Shown: positions 35,028 through 43,508 of the stretch, one piece after another | Layout of the letters: each line of letters begins with the position of its first letter | How positions within the stretch are numbered: position 1 is the first letter of the stretch | From: Paraburkholderia lycopersici | Lineage (GTDB): Bacteria > Pseudomonadota > Gammaproteobacteria > Burkholderiales > Burkholderiaceae | Assembly (NCBI RefSeq): GCF_900096975.1 | Contig: NZ_FMYQ01000019.1 | Location: 62,001-126,000, forward strand | Reading direction: 5' to 3' | DNA length: 64,000 bases | Program-made: the position numbers and the translations under genes | The notes under the pieces: model-generated | The model's input: only the letters and a program-made list of their open reading frames with translations | What the model was told of the DNA's origin: nothing | The model's database searches: none

Positions 35028-36773
35028 CTACCGGTCCGCGTTCATGCGCTGATACGCATCGAGGAGCGACGTCTTGTACACCACACCCGCGAGCGTGGGT
35101 TCGCGCATGCTCTCCACCACGGGCAGGCGCTCGCCCTGGAACGACATGAAGTGCTGCAGGCCGACGGCGAGCGGCATGTCGGGCGTGAGCACGTCGAACG
35201 TCGGTTTCAGGTAGTCGCGGGCGTGCCTGTTCGACGTATCGCGCTTTTGCAGCAGGTCGGACGTGATGTCGGCCAGCGCGACCGCGCCGAGAAAGCGCCC
35301 CGTTTCGTCGGTCACGTAGAGATACTTCACTGGATACTCGAGGAACACGCGCGTCATTTCCTGCACCGTCGCGTCGGCGCGCACGACCGTCTGCGCGGGG
35401 CGGACCAGCTCGCGCATCTGCGTCATGCGCAGGCGCAGGCGCTCGGCCTCCTCTCGGTTGCGATAGAGCGTGATTTCGTACATCGACGCCTTGCCGATCG
35501 CGCGCGCGACGAAATACGCAACGACGCACGACAGCATGAGCGGCAGTACCACCTGATAGCTGAGCGTCATCTCGAAGATCATCAGGATCGCCATGAGCGG
35601 CGCTTGCGTCGCGCCCGCGAGGAACGCGCCCATGCCCACCATCGCGTAGGCGTACGACGCGGAGGTGCCGTCCGGCCAGAGCGCGTGCATGCCCTGGCCG
35701 AACAGGCAGCCGAGCACGGCGCCCATGAAGAGCGTCGGCGTGAACACGCCGCCCACGGCGCCGGAGCCGACGGTCGCAGCCGTCGCGATGAGCTTGAAAA
35801 CCAGCACGGTGGCGAGCGCGGTCCAGGTCCACGGCGAGTGCAGGATCGAGTTCACGACGCTGTAGCCGTTGCCCCACACCTCGGGCGTCCAGACGGAAAG
35901 GACGCCGACCACGAGACCGCCGAGCGCGAGCCTCACGGGCAGCGGCGCGTTGAGGCGGCCGAAGCCTTTTTTCGCGGTGGACATCATCACGAGAAACTGC
36001 GGCGCAAGCGCGCCGCACAACAGGCCGAGCGCCACGAACAGCAGCACCTCGACGCCCGTCACCGGCGGGAACACGGGCATCTCGTACGGCGGCTTGTAGC
36101 CCGCGAATTCGCGCATGGTGATGTTGGCGACCACGGAAGCGACGACGATCGGCCCGAAGCTTTCCATGACGATCGAGCCAAGCACGATCTCGGTCACGAA
36201 GAAGGCGCCCGCGATGGGCGCGTTGTACGCCGAGGTGATGCCGGCCGCCGCGCCGCACGCGACGAGCAGACGCAGCCGCGACGGATCGAAGTGGACCCAG
36301 CGTCCGATCAGCGAGGCGGCGAGCGCGGCGAGCTGCACCATCGGTCCCTCGCGGCCGATCGAGCCGCCGCTCGCAATCGTGAAGAGCGAGGAGAGGCTGC
36401 GCCACACGCTCGTGCCGACCGGCATGACGCCTTCCCCGATCGCCACGGCCTCGATGTAGTCGGTGTGCGTCGCCTTGTTGCCGTTGGCGGGCGCCTTGCG
36501 CCTCGCGAGCAGCAGCAGGCACCCCGCGACGAAGCCGCCCGCGGCGGGCAGCCAGATGCGCCGTTGCCACGGCAGGTGCCGCGCCATCTCGACGAGACTG
36601 CCTTCGTTGCCGATGAGGAGCACCTGCACATACTGGATGCCTTCGCGGAAGACCACGGTCGCGAATGCGCCCGCCACGCCGACGATGACCGACCAGATGA
36701 GCATCGTGTGGGCGTCGGACAGGCGAAAGAGATCGCGGGCGCGAGTGCGCAGCTTCAGCAGGAATGACAGCAC
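35028..36773 (-). CDS. ClC-family chloride channel/transporter with CBS domains
   Basis: Membrane protein of 581 residues. The ClC core spans about residues 20-430: GGSIGREGPMVQ holds the gating glutamate, and GSGAVGGVFTPTLFMGA is the second signature. Two CBS domains follow (about 455-575). The segment SAYNAPIAGAFFVTEIVLGS aligns with the helix of ClC-ec1 that carries Glu202-Glu203; here the second position is Ile, so the internal proton glutamate seems absent. The start is GTG without a good Shine-Dalgarno. It resembles ClcB-type proteins. The CBS pair may bind nucleotides. Confidence 0.9.
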   Translation of the reverse strand: MLSFLLKLRTRARDLFRLSDAHTMLIWSVIVGVAGAFATVVFREGIQYVQVLLIGNEGSLVEMARHLPWQRRIWLPAAGGFVAGCLLLLARRKAPANGNKATHTDYIEAVAIGEGVMPVGTSVWRSLSSLFTIASGGSIGREGPMVQLAALAASLIGRWVHFDPSRLRLLVACGAAAGITSAYNAPIAGAFFVTEIVLGSIVMESFGPIVVASVVANITMREFAGYKPPYEMPVFPPVTGVEVLLFVALGLLCGALAPQFLVMMSTAKKGFGRLNAPLPVRLALGGLVVGVLSVWTPEVWGNGYSVVNSILHSPWTWTALATVLVFKLIATAATVGSGAVGGVFTPTLFMGAVLGCLFGQGMHALWPDGTSASYAYAMVGMGAFLAGATQAPLMAILMIFEMTLSYQVVLPLMLSCVVAYFVARAIGKASMYEITLYRNREEAERLRLRMTQMRELVRPAQTVVRADATVQEMTRVFLEYPVKYLYVTDETGRFLGAVALADITSDLLQKRDTSNRHARDYLKPTFDVLTPDMPLAVGLQHFMSFQGERLPVVESMREPTLAGVVYKTSLLDAYQRMNADR

Positions 36774-36912
36774 GGCGGGCGGGTCAGATGACGGGTGAAA
36801 GAAAATCGCGCGTGCGCAGGGCGCGACGCGCGACAGGAATCATAGCGGGTGCGCCGCCGCGCGTGCGCAGCGCATGCGGCATGGGCGGACGCATCCGGCT
36901 GCACATGCGCGC

Positions 36913-37647
36913 TCAGCGCACGGCCTTGTCGAGTTCGGGATAGTGCCGGAATATGCCGGTCTCGTTGAACGGCAGCCGCCGCTCCGAGGCGAGATAGGCG
37001 GCGATGTTCGGGCGCTTCGCCACCGCGTCGCGCAGTGCGACGACATGCGGATAGTGCTCCGCGAAGTGCTTCGTCGCTTTCGGGAACGCGTAGCGCAGCC
37101 CTTCGACGATCTGAAAGATCGAAAGATCGACGTAGGTGAGCGCCTTGCCGACCATGTGGCGCGGGCCATCCGGGTTGTGCGCGAGCACGCGCTCGAAGTA
37201 GCTCATGAACTTTGGAATGCGATGCGCGATGAAGTCGCCCGCGCGCGCCTTCGCCGCGTCCTTCTGGTCCTCGTAGTAAAGGCTGCCCGCGATCGGATGA
37301 TGCGTGTCGTGCGCCTCGGTCACGAGGTCCGCGATCGTCAACTGCAGGCCGTTCGCGACGATGCGCAGGTCCTCGTCGTGCGGCGCCAGCTTGAGCTTCG
37401 GGCCGAGGTAGAAAAGGATGTTGGCCGTCTGCGGGACGATGAGGTCGCCGTCCTTGAGAAAGGGCGGCGCGTAGGGCGGATACGGGCCGTCGCTCTCCAG
37501 TTCGTTCATCATCGCGCCGATGCCGAGGCCGTCCTTCTTCTCGCCGCGCGCCACATCCACATAAGGTGCCTGCGCCTCTTCCAGCGCGAGCCGCACGAAT
37601 TCGCCCCGGCCTTGCAGGCCGTCCCAGTAATAGAGCTCGTATGCCAT
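36913..37647 (-). CDS. Glutathione S-transferase
   Basis: Cytoplasmic GST of 244 residues. The N-terminal thioredoxin-like domain begins YELYYWDGLQGRGEFVRLALEEA and contains the glutathione-binding turn LIVPQTANILFYL at about residues 68-80. The helical C-terminal domain contains LTYVDLSIFQIVEGLRYAFP, with the conserved Asp of the N-capping box. AGGGGA precedes the ATG. The insert GEKKDGLGIGAMMNELES suits a group of proteobacterial GSTs of unknown substrate. It lies between clcB-like and yeiH on the same strand but with its own spacers. Confidence 0.88.
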   Translation of the reverse strand: MAYELYYWDGLQGRGEFVRLALEEAQAPYVDVARGEKKDGLGIGAMMNELESDGPYPPYAPPFLKDGDLIVPQTANILFYLGPKLKLAPHDEDLRIVANGLQLTIADLVTEAHDTHHPIAGSLYYEDQKDAAKARAGDFIAHRIPKFMSYFERVLAHNPDGPRHMVGKALTYVDLSIFQIVEGLRYAFPKATKHFAEHYPHVVALRDAVAKRPNIAAYLASERRLPFNETGIFRHYPELDKAVR

Positions 37648-37806
37648 CGGTCGTCCCCTTGCGTCGGTTGCCGTGCCCGCCACGGCTTGCGTGGCCGCTG
37701 TCCGTGCAATGGACAGCAGCGCACAGTATCGCTCGCAACCGTCGCGCCTGGCTCGCGGGTGCCGCGCGCCGGGCAGACGCCGCGAAAACGGCGCGCGCAG
37801 AAACGG

Positions 37807-37830
37807 AAAAAGCCCCGTCGCGGACGGGGC
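37807..37830 (-). terminator. Rho-independent terminator of yeiH
   Basis: GCCCCGTC and GACGGGGC form a perfect 8-bp stem with a 3-base loop. Read on the minus strand it is followed by TTTTT. It lies about 75 bases after the yeiH stop and before the GST gene. Confidence 0.85.
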
Positions 37831-37905
37831 AAGCGGCGGGGCGAGTCGGCCCGGGGCGGAGCAGGGCGGATGGCACGGGGTTTTGCGCGGCCTGTCGGCG
37901 CACTG

Positions 37906-38970
37906 TCATCCGAACAGGCGCTCGACGCCCCAGGTGATCGCGAGACCGCCGCCGACCAGCCAGAGATAGATGAGGAAACCGGCGGTGAGCGCCCGCGGGC
38001 CAGCCTGGCGGATCTGCGAGACGCGCGTTTCGATGCCGAGGGCCGTCATCGCCATGGTGAGCGCGAACGTGTCGAGCGTGTTGACCGCGTGGGTGGCCGT
38101 TTCGGGAAGCATGCGAAGCGAGTTCACGATCACGAGCGCGAGAAAGCCGAGCGCGAACCAGGGCACCGCGAGTTTGCGCGCGCCGTTGTGACCGGCGTGC
38201 TGCGCCGTGCCGCGCGCCGCGCGGTTGAGCCACACGCCGAGCACGAGCAGCACCGGCACGAGCAGCATGACGCGCGTCATCTTGACGATGGTGGCGATAT
38301 GCGTGGCTTCCGGGCTCACGTTGCTCGCCGCGCCGACGACCTGGGCGACTTCGTGAATCGTGCCGCCGAAGAAAAGTCCGGCGCCGAGCGTATCGAGATG
38401 CAGCCAGCCCGCGCGGAAGAGGACCGGGTAAAGAAACATCGAAAGCGTGCCGAACAGCACGACGCTGCCGACGGCCATGGCGCTCTTGTGCGGCTTGGAC
38501 TGCAACGTGGATTCGAAGGCGAGCACGGCCGCCGCGCCGCAAATCGCGCTGCCCGCCGCCGTGAGGATGGCGGTATCGCGGTCGAGTTTCAGGAGCTTCA
38601 TGCCGACCCAGGTACCGATCGCGAGCGTACTGACGACGATCACCGCCGATTCGACGAGCCCGGCCACGCCGACCTGGGCGATTTCCTGCAGGCTCACGCG
38701 CAATCCGAAGAACGCCACGGCGATGCGCAGCAGCTTGCGCGCGGAGAAGTTGACGCCAGCGGCCCAGCTTTCGGGCATGCCGTCGCGCAGCGCATTGCCG
38801 TAGACCGCGCCCGCGACGATGCCGACGATAAGCGGGCTCAGGCCGAGTCCGGCAATGGCGGGCAGCGACGCGATGCTGGTGACGGCTGCCGCGAAGAGCG
38901 CGACGAACAGCACGCCGTTGAGCTGCCCCCGTGTGGAAGGCAGCGAATGCGCAAGGGTGGGTGAAGACAT
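37906..38970 (-). CDS. yeiH: YeiH family putative sulfate/anion exporter
   Basis: Inner-membrane protein of 354 residues with about ten membrane segments (UPF0324/YeiH, Cons_hypoth698 family). Characteristic stretches are LSPLIVGIVAGAVYGN, LLRIAVAFFGLRVSLQEIAQVG, ILTAAGSAICGAAAVLAFE and FGGTIHEVAQVVGAA. The family is predicted to export sulfate or related sulfonate-derived anions; direct proof is limited. GAGG lies before the ATG. It is divergent from a LysR gene just as yeiH and yeiE are in E. coli, which supports both calls. Confidence 0.92.
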   Translation of the reverse strand: MSSPTLAHSLPSTRGQLNGVLFVALFAAAVTSIASLPAIAGLGLSPLIVGIVAGAVYGNALRDGMPESWAAGVNFSARKLLRIAVAFFGLRVSLQEIAQVGVAGLVESAVIVVSTLAIGTWVGMKLLKLDRDTAILTAAGSAICGAAAVLAFESTLQSKPHKSAMAVGSVVLFGTLSMFLYPVLFRAGWLHLDTLGAGLFFGGTIHEVAQVVGAASNVSPEATHIATIVKMTRVMLLVPVLLVLGVWLNRAARGTAQHAGHNGARKLAVPWFALGFLALVIVNSLRMLPETATHAVNTLDTFALTMAMTALGIETRVSQIRQAGPRALTAGFLIYLWLVGGGLAITWGVERLFG

Positions 38971-39098
38971 TTGGGCCTCTTTCTCGAGCGGGCACCGGGC
39001 GATACCGATGCCGAACGGGGTAGCGAACAGATTGCTATCGAATGGCCTAATCCTAATTTGAATATATCAATATGAAAAATCGTGATTTGCGAAGTAAT

Positions 39099-39117
39099 AT
39101 ATAGCTTGGCGCTATAT
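39099..39117. promoter_or_regulatory. Inverted repeat at the start of the LysR gene
   Basis: ATATAGC and GCTATAT form 7-bp arms around TTGGC, within an AT-rich stretch of the yeiH/LysR divergent gap and 10 bases before the LysR start codon. Position and shape fit a LysR-type site used for autoregulation. Confidence 0.55.
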
Positions 39118-39126
39118 TTCACCATC

Positions 39127-40074
39127 ATGACCCCGGAACAACTGATAACGTTCGCGGCAGTCGCCGAGCATCTCAACATCAGCCGAGCGGCGCTGGCCCT
39201 GCATTTGTCGCAGCCCGCCGTGTCGGGCCAGTTGCGGCTCTTGCAGGAGGAATTCGGCGAGCCGCTTTACCAGCGTGACGGCCGGGGCGTGCGCCTCACG
39301 CCGGCGGGCGAACAGCTCGCGGGCTATGCGAGGCGGCTGCGCGACACCTGGCGCGACGCGCTTGCCTACCGCGACGCGCTGCGCGGCCTCGAGCGCGGCA
39401 CGCTGCGGATCGGCGCGACCACGACGCCCGCGAGCTACCGGCTGCCGTATCTCGTCGCGCAGTTCCATGAGCGCTATCCGCAGGTCAAGCTCGAAACGTC
39501 GAGCGGAAATACGACCGATATCGTGACCATGCTTGGGGCGGTCGATATCGCGCTGATCGAGGGGCCGGTGGGCGAGCAGTTGCCGCCGGATACGGGCGTG
39601 TATCCCTGGCACGAAGACGAAATCGTCGCCATCGTGCCGCGCGGACACGCGCTGGCGCCGCAGTTGCCCGCGCAGTTACCCACGCAGTTGCCACCAGCGC
39701 CGGGCAACGCCGCGGAACCCATGCCCTCCGTCACCATGGAAGCGCTCGCCGCCTGGCCGCTGGTCCTGCGCGAAGATGGCTCGGGGGTGCGCCAGGTCGT
39801 CGAGCGCGCATTCGCGCGCGCGGGCGTGCCCATGCGCGTGGCGCTGGAGATCGCGGGGGTAGAGGGCGTGAAGGAGGCCGTACGGGCGGGCATGGGCATC
39901 GGCTTCGTCTCGGCCATGTCGATGCGGCACGAAAACGGCGCCTTGCGGCAGATCCGCCTCGGGCCCGAACCGCTCGCACGGCGTTTCTCGATTCTCGTGC
40001 CGCATGCGGGCGCGGCCTCGCGCGTCGCGCAGCGCTTTCTGGAGCTGTGCCTCGCCGATCTTCCCGGCGCCTGA
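39127..40074 (+). CDS. LysR family regulator, YeiE-like
   Basis: Transcription regulator of 315 residues. The winged helix-turn-helix begins MTPEQLITFAAVAEHLNISRAALALHLSQPAVSGQLRLLQ, in the canonical position, so I chose the ATG at 39127. There is no Shine-Dalgarno visible, and an in-frame GTG exists 45 bases upstream. The ligand domain spans about residues 92-300. Residues 178-200 (PQLPAQLPTQLPPAPGNAAEP) are a low-complexity insert with a repeated QLP motif between the two ligand subdomains. Divergence from yeiH suggests it controls that exporter, as proposed for YeiE. Confidence 0.88.
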   Translation: MTPEQLITFAAVAEHLNISRAALALHLSQPAVSGQLRLLQEEFGEPLYQRDGRGVRLTPAGEQLAGYARRLRDTWRDALAYRDALRGLERGTLRIGATTTPASYRLPYLVAQFHERYPQVKLETSSGNTTDIVTMLGAVDIALIEGPVGEQLPPDTGVYPWHEDEIVAIVPRGHALAPQLPAQLPTQLPPAPGNAAEPMPSVTMEALAAWPLVLREDGSGVRQVVERAFARAGVPMRVALEIAGVEGVKEAVRAGMGIGFVSAMSMRHENGALRQIRLGPEPLARRFSILVPHAGAASRVAQRFLELCLADLPGA

Positions 40075-40171
40075 CCACCGGCCCAGGGCATACCAGAATG
40101 GCGCCGCACGCCGCGAGCGCGCACTATTCGCTTTAATCAACCGGCGCGCAGGCGCTTTTTTTCGGCCAGAA

Positions 40172-40189
40172 TTTGGAACCGGTTCCAAA
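40172..40189. promoter_or_regulatory. PtxS-type LacI-family operator of the kgu operon
   Basis: TTTGGAACCGGTTCCAAA is a perfect 18-bp palindrome with the central CG step of LacI-family sites, 47 bases before kguE. Its core TGGAACCGGTTCCA differs from the Pseudomonas PtxS site TGAAACCGGTTTCA at one base per half. The LacI-type regulator at the operon end is the likely binder. Confidence 0.82.
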
Positions 40190-40236
40190 AAGTGGCGCGG
40201 AGAGCGTGGCGGCAGGCAACAACTGGGAAGAGGGCG

Positions 40237-41025
40237 ATGGCGGAAGTAGCAATCGTGGCGAGCGCGTTCGGCGCGCAGGCGATCTGGCGCGACGGACACG
40301 CGGCATGGAGCGCGTCGGCGCGCCGCGCGGGTGCGCAGGCGTTCGAAGTGCGGCGCGAACTGATGAGCGATGCCGAGGCGCAACCCGAGGCGCTGCGCGC
40401 GCTCGGTACGACGCTTGCGGCGGCGGGGCTGTGGCGCGTCTGGTCCACGCCGGACGCGCTCTATCGCGAAGATGGCGCGCTCGACGATGCGGCGCTGTGC
40501 GCCGCTGTCGCGGCGGGCCGCGCGCTCGGGGCGCGCTTCGTCAAGCTGCAGTTGGGCGGCTTCTCCGGCAACGCCTGCGCGGCGCGTCTCGCGGACCTGC
40601 TCGGCGCACTCGGCGCGCGTACCGGCGAAGCGGGCAGCGGCCCGCGAGTCGTCGTCGAAAATGGCCAGCTCGAGCAAGGCGGCAAGCTCGCCCAGTTCGT
40701 CGGTCTCTTCAACGCGCTGCGCGACGCCGGCGTGCCGGGCGTGATCGGCATGACCTTCGACATCGGCAACTGGCAATGGCCGGGCGAGCCGCCGCTGCTC
40801 GCGGCCGCCGCGCTGGCGCCGCACGTCGAGTACATCCACTGCAAGGCCGTGACCGGCGAGGGCGCGCGCCGCTTCGCCGCCGCGCCCGCGGACGACGACG
40901 CCTTCTGCCGCGCCGCGCTCGCGCTGCTGCCGACCCATGTGCCTCGCGGCATCGAATTTCCGTTCGATCCGGCGCGCCTCGCCGCCGATGCCGCGCATTA
41001 CGTCGGATGGCTCGCGGCCGCCTGA
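40237..41025 (+). CDS. kguE: Sugar phosphate isomerase/epimerase-like protein KguE
   Basis: TIM-barrel protein of 262 residues in the AP-endonuclease-2-like sugar isomerase/epimerase family. The metal-site glutamate in RVVVENGQLEQG, and FDIGNWQWPGE and VEYIHCKAV supplying further Asp and His, are visible. In pseudomonads the kguE product is encoded with 2-ketogluconate kinase, transporter and reductase genes, and its precise step is unclear. The ATG has GAAGAGGGCG upstream. It is the first gene of a five-gene operon whose order matches 2-ketogluconate use, so the name rests on context plus family. Confidence 0.82.
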   Translation: MAEVAIVASAFGAQAIWRDGHAAWSASARRAGAQAFEVRRELMSDAEAQPEALRALGTTLAAAGLWRVWSTPDALYREDGALDDAALCAAVAAGRALGARFVKLQLGGFSGNACAARLADLLGALGARTGEAGSGPRVVVENGQLEQGGKLAQFVGLFNALRDAGVPGVIGMTFDIGNWQWPGEPPLLAAAALAPHVEYIHCKAVTGEGARRFAAAPADDDAFCRAALALLPTHVPRGIEFPFDPARLAADAAHYVGWLAAA

Positions 41026-41084
41026 GCAGCGGCGGCTTCGCGCCCGGTTCCCCTAGATTTGCCCGGATTCAGGAATTGCATCAC

Positions 41085-42071
41085 ATGACCGACACACTCG
41101 ATGTCATCACCTACGGCGAAGCGATGGCGATGTTCGTCGCCACCGAGCCGGGGCCGCTTGCCCAGGTCGGGCGCTTCACGAAGCGCGCGGCGGGCGCGGA
41201 ACTCAATGTCGCCACCGGTCTCGCGCGCCTGGGCTTCAAGGTGGGCTGGATGAGCCGCGTCGGCGCCGACTCGTTCGGCCAGTTCGTGCGCGACGTGCTC
41301 GCGCACGAAGGCATCGATGCGCGCTGCGTGAGCACCGATTCGCGCTATCCGACGGGCTTCCAGCTCAAGTCGAAAAACGACGACGGGAGCGACCCGGCCG
41401 TCGAATATTTCCGCCGCGGCTCGGCGGCCAGCAAGCTTTCGACCTATGACTACCAGGCCGACTACGCGCTCGGCGCGCGCCATCTGCACCTGAGCGGCGT
41501 CGCGCCCGCTATCTCGTCGTCGTCGCGGGAACTCGGGTTCAAGCTCGCGCGCGAGATGCGCGGCGCGGGCCGCACGATTTCGTTCGATCCGAACCTGCGC
41601 CCGACGCTCTGGGGCTCCGAAGCGGAGATGGTCGCCACGCTCAACGAACTGGCGAGCTTCGCGGACTGGGTGCTGCCGGGTGTGGGCGAAGGCCGCGTGC
41701 TGACGGGTTCGGACGACCCCGAAGCCATCGCGCGCTTCTATCTTTCGCGCGGCGCCCGCGGCGTGATCGTCAAGCTGGGCGCAGAGGGCGCGTACTATGC
41801 CACGGCCGCGGGCGAGCAAGGTCGCGTCGCGGCGCAACGCGTGGAGCGTGTGGTCGACACCGTCGGCGCCGGCGACGGCTTCGCCGTGGGCGTGGTGAGC
41901 GCGCTGCTCGAAGGGCGGCCGCCTTGCGCGGCCGTCGCGCGCGGCAACCGCATCGGCGCGCTGGCCGTGCAGGTGATCGGCGACTCGGAAGGCTTGCCGA
42001 CGCGGGCGCAGCTCGATGCGCTCGAAGGCGCGCAGACGCAGGCGGGCGCCCCGGCTGCGTCTGCAGCGTAG
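41085..42071 (+). CDS. kguK: 2-ketogluconate kinase (PfkB family)
   Basis: Cytoplasmic sugar kinase of 328 residues that phosphorylates 2-ketogluconate at O6. The PfkB fold shows the substrate-binding start ITYGEAMAMFVATEPGPL, the glycine pair region GAELNVATGLARLGFKVGWMSRVG, and the ATP/catalytic signature DTVGAGDGFAVGVVSALLEG with the catalytic Asp. It closely resembles 2-keto-3-deoxygluconate kinases as well, so specificity is decided by the operon. AGGAA precedes the ATG. It is the second gene of kguEKTD-ptxS. Confidence 0.86.
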   Translation: MTDTLDVITYGEAMAMFVATEPGPLAQVGRFTKRAAGAELNVATGLARLGFKVGWMSRVGADSFGQFVRDVLAHEGIDARCVSTDSRYPTGFQLKSKNDDGSDPAVEYFRRGSAASKLSTYDYQADYALGARHLHLSGVAPAISSSSRELGFKLAREMRGAGRTISFDPNLRPTLWGSEAEMVATLNELASFADWVLPGVGEGRVLTGSDDPEAIARFYLSRGARGVIVKLGAEGAYYATAAGEQGRVAAQRVERVVDTVGAGDGFAVGVVSALLEGRPPCAAVARGNRIGALAVQVIGDSEGLPTRAQLDALEGAQTQAGAPAASAA

Positions 42072-42203
42072 CAGGAACCGGCAGAAACGGGTAATACACG
42101 GCGCCACGCGCAGCGAGTTCGCAGACGGCGCGCCGAACGACAGCTTTGCATGGCACTGGGGCACGCGCCAACGCACCCGCTCCAGTCGACAAAGGAGACA
42201 CCG

Positions 42204-43487
42204 ATGACCTCAACCTCGCTCGCACCGCGCCGCTGGTGGGCAATCATGCCGATCGTGTTCATCACGTACAGCCTCGCCTACCTCGACCGCGCCAACTACG
42301 GCTTCGCCTCGGCGGCCGGCATCAACCGTGATCTGGGCATCAGCCCCGCGCTTTCCTCGCTGATCGGCGCGCTGTTCTTCCTCGGCTACTTCTTCTTCCA
42401 GTTGCCGGGCGCCGTGTACGCCGAGCGCCGCAGCGTGCGCACGCTCGTGTTCGCGAGCCTCGTGCTCTGGGGCGGCTGCGCCGCGCTCACGGGCGTCGTC
42501 ACGAACATTCCGTCGCTCATGGCGATCCGCTTCGTGCTCGGCGTGGTCGAGGCGGCCGTGATGCCCGCCATGCTCATCTTCATCAGCAACTGGTTCACGA
42601 AGTCCGAGCGCTCGCGCGCCAATACCTTCCTGATTCTCGGCAATCCAGTCACGGTGCTCTGGATGTCGGTCGTCTCCGGCTATCTCGTGCATGCGTTCGG
42701 CTGGCGCCACATGTTCATTGCGGAAGGCGCGCCGGCGGTCATCTGGGCAGTATGCTGGTGGTGTCTCGTGCGCGACAAGCCGGCGCAGGCGAGCTGGCTT
42801 TCCGACGAGGAAAAGCGCGCGCTCGACGCCGCGATGCGCGCCGAGCAGGCCGCCATCAAGCCGGTGCGCAACTATGCCGAGGCGTTTCGCACGCCCGCCG
42901 TGATGCTGCTCTCCGCGCAGTATTTTTGCTGGAGCATCGGCGTGTACGGCTTCGTGCTGTGGCTGCCCTCGATCGTGAAGAACGGCTCGTCGCTCGGCAT
43001 GGTCGAGACGGGCTGGCTCTCCGCGCTGCCGTATCTCGCGGCGACCATCGCGATGCTCGCGGCCTCGTGGGCCTCGGACAAGCTCGACAATCGCCGCGCC
43101 TTCGTGTGGCCGTTCCTGCTGGTCGGCGCGCTTGCGTTCGCCGGCTCCTACGCGCTCGGCTCGACGCATTTCTGGTTCTCGTACGCGTTGCTCGTGGTGG
43201 CAGGGGCGGCGATGTACGCGCCCTACGGCCCGTTCTTCGCCATCGTGCCCGAGCTGTTGCCGAAGAACGTGGCGGGCGGCGCGATGGCGCTCATCAACAG
43301 CATGGGCGCGCTCGGCTCGTTTGTCGGCTCGTACGTGGTCGGCTATCTGAATGGCGCGACGGGCTCGCCTGCGGCATCCTATGCGTTCATGAGCGCGGCG
43401 CTCGTCGTCTCGGTCGCGCTCACGCTCGCGGTCAAGCCGCCGCGCGAAGCGACCCCTGCCTATGCCACGCCGATTCATGGAAAATAA
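42204..43487 (+). CDS. kguT: 2-ketogluconate transporter, MFS superfamily
   Basis: Inner-membrane permease of 427 residues with twelve membrane segments, of the anion:cation symporter (ACS) branch of the major facilitator superfamily. The first segment ends SLAYLDRANYGFASAAG, typical of ACS sugar-acid transporters. FFQLPGAVYAERRSVR and RFVLGVVEAAVMPAMLIFISNWF follow. AAGGAG lies 8 bases before the ATG. It would import 2-ketogluconate made in the periplasm. The context supports this substrate; related ACS proteins carry tartrate or glucarate. Confidence 0.88.
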   Translation: MTSTSLAPRRWWAIMPIVFITYSLAYLDRANYGFASAAGINRDLGISPALSSLIGALFFLGYFFFQLPGAVYAERRSVRTLVFASLVLWGGCAALTGVVTNIPSLMAIRFVLGVVEAAVMPAMLIFISNWFTKSERSRANTFLILGNPVTVLWMSVVSGYLVHAFGWRHMFIAEGAPAVIWAVCWWCLVRDKPAQASWLSDEEKRALDAAMRAEQAAIKPVRNYAEAFRTPAVMLLSAQYFCWSIGVYGFVLWLPSIVKNGSSLGMVETGWLSALPYLAATIAMLAASWASDKLDNRRAFVWPFLLVGALAFAGSYALGSTHFWFSYALLVVAGAAMYAPYGPFFAIVPELLPKNVAGGAMALINSMGALGSFVGSYVVGYLNGATGSPAASYAFMSAALVVSVALTLAVKPPREATPAYATPIHGK

Positions 43488-43508
43488 CGAACCTTTCCGA
43501 GCGCACCT

